Source of the DNA: JAFKFJ01 sp963786445
Lineage (GTDB): Bacteria > Pseudomonadota > Alphaproteobacteria > Acetobacterales > Acetobacteraceae
Length of the DNA: 64,000 nucleotides
Assembly: GCA_963786445.1 (NCBI GenBank)
Contig: CAWAZU010000032.1
Coordinates: 1 to 64,000 of the forward strand
Direction: 5' to 3'
Within the stretch, counting starts at the first letter, position 1; the number at the start of each line of letters is the position of its first letter. Made by a program: the position numbers and the translations under genes. A model generated the notes under the pieces. The model was not told the origin of the DNA. It made no database searches and saw nothing but the letters and a program-made list of their open reading frames with translations. Positions 26,701 to 34,575 of the stretch are shown piece after piece.

Positions 26701-29100
26701 ATGCATCCCGCGCTCCTCCCGGCCAAGCCCGGCCCGCTTGCGGCGCGCCCCGTGCCCGGAGCGGCGTTCGGCGAGGCGATGCTGCCGCCGCGTCCGCTCG
26801 AACCGGGCATGGGCGCCGCGGTGGCGCGGCGCACCGTGTTCCGCCCCGAGGACGCAGAAGACTTCGGCCGCGTCGCCGATCGCGTCGCCGCGGGCAACAT
26901 CGCTCTGCTCGGCCCCGACCGCGGTGCGGCGGCGGCACTGGAGCAGGCGCGGCTGCGCAACGCCATCGCCTCCGGCGCCCTGCTCACCTCCGGGCGGCAC
27001 CTGCAGCACGGCGACCCCGACCAGCCGAGTCGCAACATGGAGGTGTTCACCAACTGCGCCACCGCCATTGCCTCCTTCGCCAAGTTCTACCTGCTGCTCA
27101 ACGGCTCCGGCGTCGGCCGCGCCTATGATGACGAGCTGATCGCGGTCGATTGGGCGGCGGCGCCGGGGCTGCTGTTCCGCCTCTCGCCCGCGCACCCCGA
27201 TTTCCCGGCCGACGCCGCCGCGCGCCGGCGCTTCGCGGCGACGCTGGATGCGGCCGACCCCGCCGCGGCCGAGGCGCTGCTCGCCGCCCGGCTGCTGACC
27301 GATCCGGCCGCGGCGCCGCGCGACGCGGTGCTGCACCGCATCGCCGACAGCCGGGAGGGCTGGGCGAAGGCGGTCGAATTGCTGGAGGCGATGGCGTTCC
27401 GGCGCGAACGCGACCGCACGCTGCTGCTCGACTTCAGCGCCATCCGCGCCTGCGGCCAGCCGATCCGCGGCATGCAGGGGCGCCCGGCGTCCGGGCCGCT
27501 GTCGCTGCTGCGCGCCTTCCTCAACATCCTGCGCCACGTCATCGAACCTGCCCGCACCCGCGACCCCGCGGGCGAGGCATTGCGGCCCTGGGAGCAGGCG
27601 CTGCTGGTGGACCATTATCTCTCCATGGAGGTGCAGGTCGGCGGCGCGCGCCGGGCAGCGCGCATGGCCACCAAGTCCTGGCGCGACCCCGGCGTACTGC
27701 GCTTCATTCGTGCAAAAGCCGAGGGCGGGCTGTGGACTGCCAACCACTCGGTGATGGTCGACTGCACGTTCTGGGCGCTGCTGGCGGACGATGCGGCGCG
27801 CCCGACGTCGCTGGCCCGGCACGCGCGCGCGGTGTTCGCCGAGGCGACGCGCTGCGCCTACATCAACGGCGAGCCGGGCTTCATCAACGGCGACCGGCTG
27901 GAGGACCACCGCACCCGCTTCGCCTGGCGCAAGCCGGTGCAGGAGGACGGGCGCGACCTGGGCAGCGCGCGCTATCGGGTCGATGAAGCTGCGGCGCTGA
28001 TCGTGCAGCTGTCGCGCCAGGCGGCGGCGTCCGCGTTCCCGGCCACCACGAATCCGTGCGGGGAGATCGTGCTGCACGTCACCGGTGGGTATTGCGTGAT
28101 CGCCGATTTCGCACCGCTGCTCGCCTGCCCGATGCCGTTCGACGACTTCGCTCCCGGCGCGGCGCCGGCGGAGGTCGCGGCGCTGTGGGATGCGCGCGTC
28201 GAGGACTCGGTGCGGCTCGGCGTGCGCTTCCTGATGCGGGCGAACCGGATGGATGCGTTCTACGCCGAGGAGGTGGCGCGCACCAATCGCATGGGTATCG
28301 GCCCGACCGGCCTGCACGAATGGGCGTGGATGCGCTTCGGGCTGGGCTTCCGCGACCTGCTCGACGGGGCGCGGGCGGCGCCGTTCTGGGCGATGCTGGC
28401 GCGGCTGTCGGCGGCGGCGAAGCAGGAAGCGTCCGATTACGCCGCGGAACTCGGGCTGGCCGAGCCGATGACCGTCACCACCGTCAAGCCCGCCGGCACC
28501 ACCAGCAAGCTGTTCGGGCTGACCGAAGGCGCACACCTGCCGGCGCGGCGGCAGTATCTCCGCTGGGTGCAGTTCAAAGGCACGCGCGAGGCGGACGGGT
28601 CCTGGGCGCCCGGCTCCGACCCGCTGCTCGCCGAATTCGCGGCCCGCGGCTATCCGCTGCGCCGGCTGCGCAGCTTCCCCGGCATGAGCATCGTCGGCTT
28701 CCCCACCGTGCCGCTGCTAATGCGGTTCGGGCTGGACGAGGGGCTGGTGACAGCGCCGGAAGCGACCCCGGAGGAGCAGTATCGCTGGGTGCGGCTGCTG
28801 GAACGGCACTGGATCGGCGCCGCGCAGGGCAACCAGGTCAGCTACACGCTGAAGCTCGACACCGACCGCGTCGATCTCGACGCGTTCCGCGCCATCGTGC
28901 GGCAGGAGCAGCCGCGTGTGCGCTGCTGCGCGGTGCTGCCGAGCCGGCCGGATCATGCGCTCGGCTACGAATATTTGCCCGAGGAGGACGTGTCCGCCGA
29001 GCGGTTCGGCGCGGTGGTAGCCGCGATCAGCGACGCGGCGCGGCACGAGGCGGTGGATCTCGCGCACCTGCAATGCGCCGCGGGGGTGTGCCCGATCTGA
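26701..29100 (+). CDS. Adenosylcobalamin-dependent ribonucleoside-triphosphate reductase (class II)
   Basis: Makes deoxyribonucleotides by a B12 radical mechanism that works with or without oxygen. The 799-residue monomer resembles the Lactobacillus RTPR type: GRHLQHGD...NMEVFTNCATA (first redox Cys), active-site NPCGEI with the thiyl-radical Cys flanked by Asn and Glu, a second Cys shortly after in GGYC, TVKPAGTTSKLFGLTEGAH, and the C-terminal shuttle pair C-x4-C in LQCAAGVCPI. ATG 26701 has GAAGGA nine bases upstream; an in-frame start 66 bases earlier is less likely. No cobalamin riboswitch seen upstream. Confidence 0.92.
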   Translation: MHPALLPAKPGPLAARPVPGAAFGEAMLPPRPLEPGMGAAVARRTVFRPEDAEDFGRVADRVAAGNIALLGPDRGAAAALEQARLRNAIASGALLTSGRHLQHGDPDQPSRNMEVFTNCATAIASFAKFYLLLNGSGVGRAYDDELIAVDWAAAPGLLFRLSPAHPDFPADAAARRRFAATLDAADPAAAEALLAARLLTDPAAAPRDAVLHRIADSREGWAKAVELLEAMAFRRERDRTLLLDFSAIRACGQPIRGMQGRPASGPLSLLRAFLNILRHVIEPARTRDPAGEALRPWEQALLVDHYLSMEVQVGGARRAARMATKSWRDPGVLRFIRAKAEGGLWTANHSVMVDCTFWALLADDAARPTSLARHARAVFAEATRCAYINGEPGFINGDRLEDHRTRFAWRKPVQEDGRDLGSARYRVDEAAALIVQLSRQAAASAFPATTNPCGEIVLHVTGGYCVIADFAPLLACPMPFDDFAPGAAPAEVAALWDARVEDSVRLGVRFLMRANRMDAFYAEEVARTNRMGIGPTGLHEWAWMRFGLGFRDLLDGARAAPFWAMLARLSAAAKQEASDYAAELGLAEPMTVTTVKPAGTTSKLFGLTEGAHLPARRQYLRWVQFKGTREADGSWAPGSDPLLAEFAARGYPLRRLRSFPGMSIVGFPTVPLLMRFGLDEGLVTAPEATPEEQYRWVRLLERHWIGAAQGNQVSYTLKLDTDRVDLDAFRAIVRQEQPRVRCCAVLPSRPDHALGYEYLPEEDVSAERFGAVVAAISDAARHEAVDLAHLQCAAGVCPI

Positions 29101-29104
29101 GCGG

Positions 29105-29953
29105 TCAGTCGAGCGCGTCGCGCACCTGGCGCTCGTAGTGGCGGTAGTATTTGTCGGTGACGAGGTCGGTCTTGACCACCACGGCCACGTCGGTGGTGTT
29201 GAACTGGCGGTCGATCACCGCCCCGTCGCCGACGAAGCCGCCGAGCCGCAGATAGCCTTTGATCAGCGGCGGCAGCGAAGCGGCGGTGCGGCGCACGTCC
29301 AGCGCCGCCGGATCGCGCCGCCGCATCTCGACATAGCGGTGCGGCAGCGCGCGCGGACGCAGCGCCGGCGGCGCCAGATGGTTGTGATAGAGATAGGTCA
29401 GCTCGTCGGCCAGCGCGTCCGGGTCGGTGCCGGGCAGGCTGGCGCAGCCGAACATCAGGTCGATGCGATGCAGGAACACATAGGCCGCGATGCCGCGCCA
29501 CAGCAGCTGCATGGCCACGCGGCCGCGATAGGCGGCATCGACGCAGGACCGCCCCAGCTCCAGCACGTGGCCGGGGAACTCGGTCAGCGGCGCGATGTCG
29601 TATTCGTCGGCCGAGTAGAACCCGCCCATCCGCGCCGCCGCCGGCTGGCGGATCAGCCGGTAGGTGCCGACCACGCCCTCCGGCCCCGCACCGATCTCGT
29701 GATCGACCACCAGCAGATGGTCGGCGACTTCGTCGAAGCGGTCGCGATCGCGCTCGGTGCGCGCGGCCTCCGCGCCGGGGACGGCGCCCATCTCGGTGTA
29801 GAACACGCGGTAGCGCAGCGCCTGCACGGCGTCGATCTCGGCCGGGCTGGTGGCGATGCGCACGCCGAGATTGCCGCCGCGCAGTTCGCCGAAGCCGTTG
29901 TCGGAGTCGGCAGGAGGCAGCGCGGCGGGGCCGACCGGCGTGGTTGCCGTCAT
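29105..29953 (-). CDS. olsB: GNAT-fold N-acyltransferase, OlsB-like
   Basis: Probably transfers a 3-hydroxyacyl chain from ACP to ornithine, the first step of ornithine-lipid synthesis. The 282 residues carry the family blocks VQALRYRVFYTEMGA, DEVADHLLVVD, GVVGTYRLIRQPAAARMGGFYSADEYDI, LELGRSCVDAAYRGRVAMQLLWRGIAAYV and FGCASLPGTDPDALADELTYLYHNHLAPP, and a C-terminal LPPLIKGYLRLGGFVGDGAVID-RQFNTTDV segment. Its ATG overlaps the fur stop (ATGA). olsA is not in this window. Confidence 0.85.
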   Translation of the reverse strand: MTATTPVGPAALPPADSDNGFGELRGGNLGVRIATSPAEIDAVQALRYRVFYTEMGAVPGAEAARTERDRDRFDEVADHLLVVDHEIGAGPEGVVGTYRLIRQPAAARMGGFYSADEYDIAPLTEFPGHVLELGRSCVDAAYRGRVAMQLLWRGIAAYVFLHRIDLMFGCASLPGTDPDALADELTYLYHNHLAPPALRPRALPHRYVEMRRRDPAALDVRRTAASLPPLIKGYLRLGGFVGDGAVIDRQFNTTDVAVVVKTDLVTDKYYRHYERQVRDALD

Positions 29954-30432
29954 CGCCTGGCCTCGGCCGGTGCCGCCGGCTCCGGCTCGCCGGGCTGGCG
30001 CTTGGCTTGCGCGGCCGCCGGGCGGGCGGCACGCCGCCGGCCGAACAGCTGCAGCCGGTGCGAGACGAGATCGAAGCCGAGCCGCGCGACGATCGCCTGC
30101 AGCAGCCGTTCGTGCTCGGGGTCCTCGAACTCGATGACGCGGCCGGTGTCCACGTCGATCAAGTGGTGGTGATGTCCGTGCTCGCTCGGCTCGTAGCGGG
30201 CGCGCCCGCCGCCGAAGTCGCGCTTGGCCAGGATGCCCCGCTCCTCCAGCAGCCGCACGGTGCGATAGACGGTGGCGATCGAGATGCGCCGGTCGAGCGC
30301 GCTGGCGCGGCGGTACAGTTCCTCGACGTCGGGGTGGTCGGCCGCCTCCGACAGCACGCGCGCGATCACGCGGCGCTGGCCGGTCATCTTCAGGCCCCTC
30401 TCGACGCATAGACGTTCGATGCGGCTTTCCAT
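29950..30432 (-). CDS. fur: Fur-family metal-responsive regulator
   Basis: DNA-binding repressor of 160 residues with the Fur winged helix (GLKMTGQRRVIARVLSEAADHPDVEELYRRASALDRRISIATVYRTVRLLEERGIL) and the metal-site histidine cluster GHHHHLIDVDTGRVIEFED. No CxxC zinc pairs, as in alphaproteobacterial Fur/Mur proteins, so it may answer to iron or manganese. I chose ATG 30432 (MESRIERL) over an upstream in-frame start that adds 28 low-complexity residues. Coupled to olsB by ATGA. Confidence 0.88.
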   Translation of the reverse strand: MESRIERLCVERGLKMTGQRRVIARVLSEAADHPDVEELYRRASALDRRISIATVYRTVRLLEERGILAKRDFGGGRARYEPSEHGHHHHLIDVDTGRVIEFEDPEHERLLQAIVARLGFDLVSHRLQLFGRRRAARPAAAQAKRQPGEPEPAAPAEARR

Positions 30433-30575
30433 CGCTCTCCCAGCGCCCGCCGGGCGCGTCCGGCCAGGACACGCGACGGCCGCAGCGTTCCGCGGCGGAC
30501 GTGGCCGGCCGGCCAACCCCGCGACCCATCGCTCCGCCGGTCGAGGTTTACAGGCGAGGCCGCCCGGAGATCAAA

Positions 30576-30606
30576 CGCGGCGGGAGGCAGCCTGCCTCCC
30601 GCCGCG
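30576..30606 (-). terminator. Strong hairpin terminator behind mucR
   Basis: Arms of 15 bases (30576-30590 and 30592-30606) are exact reverse complements around a single C. On the minus strand, about 35 bases after the mucR stop, the hairpin is followed by TTTGATCT, so it fits a Rho-independent terminator for mucR and insulates fur. Confidence 0.7.
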
Positions 30607-30640
30607 CGACCGGGTCCTGCAAGGGGGGCGGAAGGCCGCG

Positions 30641-31051
30641 CTACTTGCGGCTGCGCGGCTTGGTGCCGAGGCCGATCTTCTTGGCCAGCGACGAGCGGTG
30701 CCGCGCATAGTTCGGCGCGACCATCGGATAGTCGGGGGCGAGGCCCCAACGCTCCCGGTACTGCTCCGGCGTCATGTTGTAGGCGGTCTTAAGATGCCGC
30801 TTCAGCATCTTAAGCTTCTTGCCGTCCTCCAGACAGACGATGTGGTCGGGAAACACCGACTTCTTGACGGGAACCGCCGGCTGCGGCTTGTCCGGGGTCA
30901 CCGGCTCCTTCCCCACGCCGGACAGGGTGCGATAGACGTCCTGAATCAGGGCCGGCAGCGCATCCGGCATGACCGAGTTGTTTGAGACGTGCGCAGAGAC
31001 GATCTGCGCCGTCAATCCGAGGACGTCGGCTTGCTGCGGGTTATCGGTCAT
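30641..31051 (-). CDS. mucR: Ros/MucR-family transcriptional regulator
   Basis: Zinc-finger regulator characteristic of alphaproteobacteria, often controlling exopolysaccharide, motility and cell-cycle genes. Of 136 residues, the finger region has DHIVCLEDGKKLKMLKRHLKTAYNMTPEQYRERWGLAPDYPMVAPNYARHRSSLAKKIGLG. The first position of the usual Cys pair is not a Cys here, leaving one Cys and two His, as in MucR. ATG 31051 fits the upstream GGGAG better than the adjacent ATG at 31054. It shares an AT-rich divergent promoter region with the TusA-like gene. Confidence 0.92.
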   Translation of the reverse strand: MTDNPQQADVLGLTAQIVSAHVSNNSVMPDALPALIQDVYRTLSGVGKEPVTPDKPQPAVPVKKSVFPDHIVCLEDGKKLKMLKRHLKTAYNMTPEQYRERWGLAPDYPMVAPNYARHRSSLAKKIGLGTKPRSRK

Positions 31052-31111
31052 CATACTCCCTTTCGGACCGCGGGACTTATCCCATATAGGAGACGGGTCG
31101 CCTGTGTCGCA

Positions 31112-31124
31112 ACGTATATTACGT
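31112..31124. promoter_or_regulatory. ACGTA-TAT-TACGT inverted repeat in the mucR/tusA gap
   Basis: Five-base arms separated by three bases, in the only AT-rich stretch of the divergent 93-base gap. MucR proteins bind AT-rich sites and repress their own genes, so this is a possible autoregulatory site. Inferred. Confidence 0.35.
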
Positions 31125-31144
31125 CAGGAAGCAACAGTCTAGTC

Positions 31145-31402
31145 ATGCCCAAGACGATTCTTTCGACCGAGCCGCCGGCCGACGCGACCCTGGACATTTG
31201 CGGCGAAATCTGCCCGATGACCTTCGTGCGCACGCGACTGGCGCTCGACCGGATGGCGCCCGGCGCGACGCTGCTGGTGGTGCTGCGCGGCGAGGAACCG
31301 CGGCGCAACGTGCCGGCGAGCGCCGCGGCGCTGGGGCACGCGGTGCTCGGCGAGGCGACCGCCCCGGACGGGACGACTAGGCTGTGGCTGCGCCGCGCCT
31401 GA
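31145..31402 (+). CDS. TusA/SirA-like sulfurtransferase-family protein
   Basis: A small 85-residue protein of the TusA fold. Visible: LDICGEICPMTFVRTRLALDRMAPGATLLVVLRGEEPRRNVPASAAALGH. The family's CPxP active motif appears as CPMT, so the reactive cysteine is present but the following proline is not. In E. coli TusA passes sulfur to TusBCD for tRNA thiolation; the role here may differ. Its last 26 bases overlap the convergent rimI gene. Confidence 0.8.
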   Translation: MPKTILSTEPPADATLDICGEICPMTFVRTRLALDRMAPGATLLVVLRGEEPRRNVPASAAALGHAVLGEATAPDGTTRLWLRRA

Positions 31403-31847
31403 GCGGCCGGGCCAGCACCAGCGCGTCGGTGCCGTCGGGATAGTAGCGGCTGCGCCGGCCGATCTCGCGGTAGCCGGCAGCGACGTAGAGGGCGCGCGCG
31501 GCGGCGTTGGTCTCGGCGACCTCGAGGAACACGACGCGCCCGCCGGCGGCGCCGACATGCGACTCGGCGGCTGCCAGCAGCGCCCGGCCGAGTCCCGCGC
31601 GCCGGCGCGCCGGGACGACGGCGAGAGCGAGGATTTCCGCCTGGTCGGCGGCGATCCGCCCGAGCACCATGCCGCCGGTCGGCGCCAGCAGGCCGAATCC
31701 GCCCGGCAGCGCCAACTGCGCGGTGATCGCCGGAACGTCCCAGTGCTCGGCCGGCGGGAAGGCGGCGGCGTGGATCGCCGCCAGCAGGGCGGCGTGGCTT
31801 GGCGCGGCCGGGATCAGCGCATTCCGCAACGTGTCAACAACGTTCAT
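31377..31847 (-). CDS. rimI: Ribosomal-protein-alanine acetyltransferase RimI
   Basis: GNAT acetyltransferase of 156 residues. RimI modifies the N-terminus of ribosomal protein S18. Visible: ILALAVVPARRRAGLGRALLAAAESHV (acetyl-CoA loop), VFLEVAETNAAARALYVAAGYREIGRRSRYYPDGTDALVLARPL. It overlaps tsaB by ATGA, the usual TsaB-RimI pairing. Confidence 0.88.
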   Translation of the reverse strand: MNVVDTLRNALIPAAPSHAALLAAIHAAAFPPAEHWDVPAITAQLALPGGFGLLAPTGGMVLGRIAADQAEILALAVVPARRRAGLGRALLAAAESHVGAAGGRVVFLEVAETNAAARALYVAAGYREIGRRSRYYPDGTDALVLARPLRRGAATA

Positions 31848-32509
31848 CGCGGCAGCGGCGGCGGCCGCGGCGGCTCCGCCGGCAGGCGAATGGCGGGCGC
31901 GTCGAGATAAAGCGGGCGCGCCGCCAGCGGCGGGATGGCACCGCGCAGACGCCGCTCCGCCACCCGCGCGACATCGGCCGCGCGCGGCATGCGGGCGTCG
32001 GTGAGCTGCACGTCCGCCCCGCGCGCGGCGAGCCACGCGGCGGCCAGCGGCGCCGCATCGCCGGCCAGCGCCACTTTTCCGCCCGGACGCGGCAGCTCGG
32101 CCGGCGACACGGCCAGCAGCCTGCCGCCGACGGCCAGGAAAATCCGGTCGCGGCGGCGCGAATCGAGGGCGACCCAGAGCGCGCGTCCCTCCGGCAGCAC
32201 CACCGCCTCGGCCAGCGCCTCGGCGACCGCGACGCCGACCAGCCGCGCGCCGGATGCGAGGCTCAGGCCCTGCGCCAGCGCCAGCGCCGCGCGCAATCCG
32301 GTAAAGCTGCCCGGCCCCACGGTCGCCGCCACGGCGTCGAGGTCCGCGGCACGCAGGCCGGCCTCGGCCAGCACCGCCTCGGCCAGCACCGGGAGCAACG
32401 CCGCCTCGCCGCTGCGTCCGTCGCGCTGGCGCTCGGCGGCGACGGCGCCATCCAGCAGCACAGCGGCCGAACAGCGGCCCAGCGCCGCGTCGAGGGCAAG
32501 CAGTCGCAT
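31844..32509 (-). CDS. tsaB: tRNA t6A biosynthesis protein TsaB
   Basis: Partner of TsaD and TsaE in threonylcarbamoylation of adenosine-37 in ANN-decoding tRNAs. The 221 residues start MRLLALDAALGRCSAAVL and include the family signature VAATVGPGSFTGLRAALALAQGLSLASG. The C-terminal half is Ala/Arg/Pro-rich and short, ending PPRPPPLPR. It is followed by rimI with a four-base overlap. Confidence 0.9.
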   Translation of the reverse strand: MRLLALDAALGRCSAAVLLDGAVAAERQRDGRSGEAALLPVLAEAVLAEAGLRAADLDAVAATVGPGSFTGLRAALALAQGLSLASGARLVGVAVAEALAEAVVLPEGRALWVALDSRRRDRIFLAVGGRLLAVSPAELPRPGGKVALAGDAAPLAAAWLAARGADVQLTDARMPRAADVARVAERRLRGAIPPLAARPLYLDAPAIRLPAEPPRPPPLPR

Positions 32510-32549
32510 CCGTGCAGTCCAGCCCGAGCCGGCCGCCCGCGCAAGCGGT

Positions 32550-33134
32550 TCAGACGATCAGGCATGCCTCGTCGAAATCCAGCCGCGGATTGCGCGGCAT
32601 CAGCGCGGCGGGATCGCCGTGGCCGAGATTGATCAGGAAATTGGACTTCCAGCCGTAGCCGCCGAGGAACGCCTCATCGACGGTGGCGCGGTCGAAGCCC
32701 GACATCGGCCCGCAATCGAGGCCGAGCGCCCGCGCCGCAAGGATGAAATAGCCGCCTTGCAGCGAGCCGTTGCGGAACGCGGTTTCTGCGGCCAGCGCCT
32801 CGTTGCCGGCGAACCAGGAGCGCGCATCGGCCTGCGGAAACAGTTTTTGCAGCTTGTCGTAGAAGCGCGGGTCATAGGCGACGATGGCGGTCGCCGGGGC
32901 GGCCATCGTCTTGTCGCGGTTGCCGGCCGAGAGCGCGGGCTTCAGCCGCTGCTTGGCATCCGGCGAGCGGACGAACACGAAGCGGCCCGGCGAACAGTTG
33001 GCCGAGGTCGGCCCCCACTTCATCAGGTCGAACACGGCGCGCAGATCGTCGTCGCTGACCGGCTGATCGGTCCAGGCGTTGTGCGTGCGCGCGTCGCGGA
33101 ACAGCGCGCCGAGCGCGGCTTCATCGATGCTCAT
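32550..33134 (-). CDS. rutE: Malonic semialdehyde reductase RutE-like nitroreductase
   Basis: Flavin reductase of 194 residues. E. coli RutE reduces malonic semialdehyde in uracil breakdown. Strong match in order: LFRDARTHNAW, LMKWGPTSANCSPGRFVFVRSPDAKQRLKPALSAGN, ARSWFAGNEALAAETAFRNGSLQGGYFILAARALGLDCGPMSGFD, and SNFLINLGHGDP. No other rut genes are nearby, so a general nitroreductase role is possible. ATG 33134 chosen; a start 42 bases upstream adds unlike residues. Confidence 0.88.
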   Translation of the reverse strand: MSIDEAALGALFRDARTHNAWTDQPVSDDDLRAVFDLMKWGPTSANCSPGRFVFVRSPDAKQRLKPALSAGNRDKTMAAPATAIVAYDPRFYDKLQKLFPQADARSWFAGNEALAAETAFRNGSLQGGYFILAARALGLDCGPMSGFDRATVDEAFLGGYGWKSNFLINLGHGDPAALMPRNPRLDFDEACLIV

Positions 33135-33168
33135 GGCAGTCCTTCGGAATGCAGGGTCGTGGTGCGGT

Positions 33169-33729
33169 TCAGACACCGACCTGCTCGACCGCGACCACTT
33201 CGGGGACGTAGTGGCGCAGCATGTTCTCGATGCCGTGCTTGAGTGTGGCCATCGAGGACGGGCAGCCGCTGCACGCGCCCTGCATGTGCAGGCGCACGAC
33301 GCCGTCGCGATAGCCGCGGAACACGATATCGCCGCCGTCGCCGGCGACCGCCGGGCGCACGCGCGTATCCAGCAGTTCCTTGATCTGCGCGACGATTTCC
33401 GCGTCCTCTTCCGCCACGTCCTCGTCGGCCGCGGCGGCCGCTTCGCCCTCGATCACCGGGCGGCCGGCGACGAAGTGCTCCATGATGACGCCGAGCACTT
33501 GCGGCTTGAGCGCCTGCCACTCGATGGCGCCGGTCTTGGTGATGGTGACGAAGTCGGCGCCGAGGAACACGCGCGCCACCCCCGGCAGCTCGAACAGGGC
33601 GGTGGCGAGCGGGCTGCGCGCGGCGGCCTCGGGGGCGGCGAAGTCGGCGGTGGCGTCGCCGAGCACGTCGCGGCCGGGGAGGAATTTCAGCGTCGCGGGG
33701 TTGGGGGTGCCTTCGGTCTCGATGAACAT
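33169..33729 (-). CDS. NifU-family Fe-S cluster carrier (Nfu)
   Basis: Carries and delivers iron-sulfur clusters. The 186 residues have the N-terminal Nfu_N domain (MFIETEGTPNPATLKFLPGRDV...VARVFLGADFVTITK) and a C-terminal NifU domain with the cluster-binding pair in GACSGCPSSMATLKHGIENMLRHYVPEV. A Glu/Asp/Ala-rich linker joins them. Alphaproteobacterial Nfu often sits near tsaB and rimI, as here. Confidence 0.93.
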   Translation of the reverse strand: MFIETEGTPNPATLKFLPGRDVLGDATADFAAPEAAARSPLATALFELPGVARVFLGADFVTITKTGAIEWQALKPQVLGVIMEHFVAGRPVIEGEAAAAADEDVAEEDAEIVAQIKELLDTRVRPAVAGDGGDIVFRGYRDGVVRLHMQGACSGCPSSMATLKHGIENMLRHYVPEVVAVEQVGV

Positions 33730-33824
33730 GCGCGGTCGTCCTGTGCGGAATGCGGACCCGGATGGTACGGTTGGATAGTCAGATTGCGTGCGCGGCGGCG
33801 GTTGGCAAGGGCCGCGCCGGCCGG

Positions 33825-34220
33825 TCAGCCCGGCGTCGCGTGCCGGCGCACCCAGGCGATGAAGGCTTCGTCGCTCAGGTCGCCCGCGGCCATTTCGAGC
33901 ATGGTCAGCACGGACTCGGCGTCGCTGGCCGGGAAGCGGTGGCCGTTCTTGGCCAGGAAGAGCTCCAGCGCCACGTAGGCCGTGCGCTTGTTGCCGTCGA
34001 TGAACGGATGGTTGCGCGCGATCGCCAGCGCGTAGATTGCGGCCAGTTCCGGCACGCTGGCGCCGGTATAGGCAAAATGGTTCTGCGGCCGCGCCAGCGC
34101 GCTCTCCAGCAGCCCCTCGTCGCGCACGCCAGCGGCGCCGCCGTGTTCGGTGATCTGCTCGCTGTGGATCGCCAGGACGATGCGCCGGTCGAGCCAAATC
34201 GGCTCCCCGTCGCCGCTCAT
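33825..34220 (-). CDS. Doc-type (Fic fold) toxin
   Basis: Toxin of a type II toxin-antitoxin pair. The 131 residues have the Doc form of the Fic motif, HPFIDGNKRTA, near residue 70, and the preceding LESALARPQNHFAYTGASVPELAAIYALAIARN block. Phage P1 Doc phosphorylates EF-Tu; the same is likely but not shown here. Coupled by ATGA to the upstream AbrB-like antitoxin, not to a Phd-type partner. Confidence 0.9.
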   Translation of the reverse strand: MSGDGEPIWLDRRIVLAIHSEQITEHGGAAGVRDEGLLESALARPQNHFAYTGASVPELAAIYALAIARNHPFIDGNKRTAYVALELFLAKNGHRFPASDAESVLTMLEMAAGDLSDEAFIAWVRRHATPG

Positions 34221-34441
34221 TTCGCCAGCTCGCGCAGAACGGCGCGCCGGCGCTTCATGATTTCGCGCGCCAACGTCATGTCCTGCTCGAAGCCGGGATC
34301 GGATTTCGTCAGCCTGATCCCGTCCGGTACGCGCACGACCGAGAGGCTGTCTCCCTCGACAACCCCCAGTTCGGCGAGCAGCTCCTTGGGCAGCACCACG
34401 CCCACCGAATTGCCGATCGCACGCAGCTTGAGACTGGACAT
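34217..34441 (-). CDS. AbrB/MazE-like antitoxin
   Basis: A 74-residue swapped-hairpin AbrB-type DNA-binding protein: MSSLKLRAIGNSVGVVLPKELLAELGVVEGDSLSVVRVPDGIRL, then a charged helix (FEQDMTLAREIMKRRRAVLRELAK) likely to wrap the toxin. ATG 34441 has GGAGG seven bases upstream. The first gene of the pair, as expected for an autoregulating antitoxin. Confidence 0.88.
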   Translation of the reverse strand: MSSLKLRAIGNSVGVVLPKELLAELGVVEGDSLSVVRVPDGIRLTKSDPGFEQDMTLAREIMKRRRAVLRELAK

Positions 34442-34465
34442 GGCCGAACCTCCGTTGTCACCAAC

Positions 34466-34473
34466 GTTATAAC
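34466..34473. promoter_or_regulatory. GTTATAAC palindrome upstream of the AbrB/Doc pair
   Basis: A perfect 8-base palindrome about 25 bases before the antitoxin start, in an otherwise GC-rich gap. It is well placed for autorepression by the antitoxin or as part of the promoter. Confidence 0.35.
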
Positions 34474-34575
34474 AATGGCGGGGCCTTGGCGCAAGCCGCC
34501 TTCGGATGGGCAGTGGCGCAGTTTCAGCGATGTTTTTATACTGGAACATTTTGGGCGTGCGGGGGCGCCGCGCGG

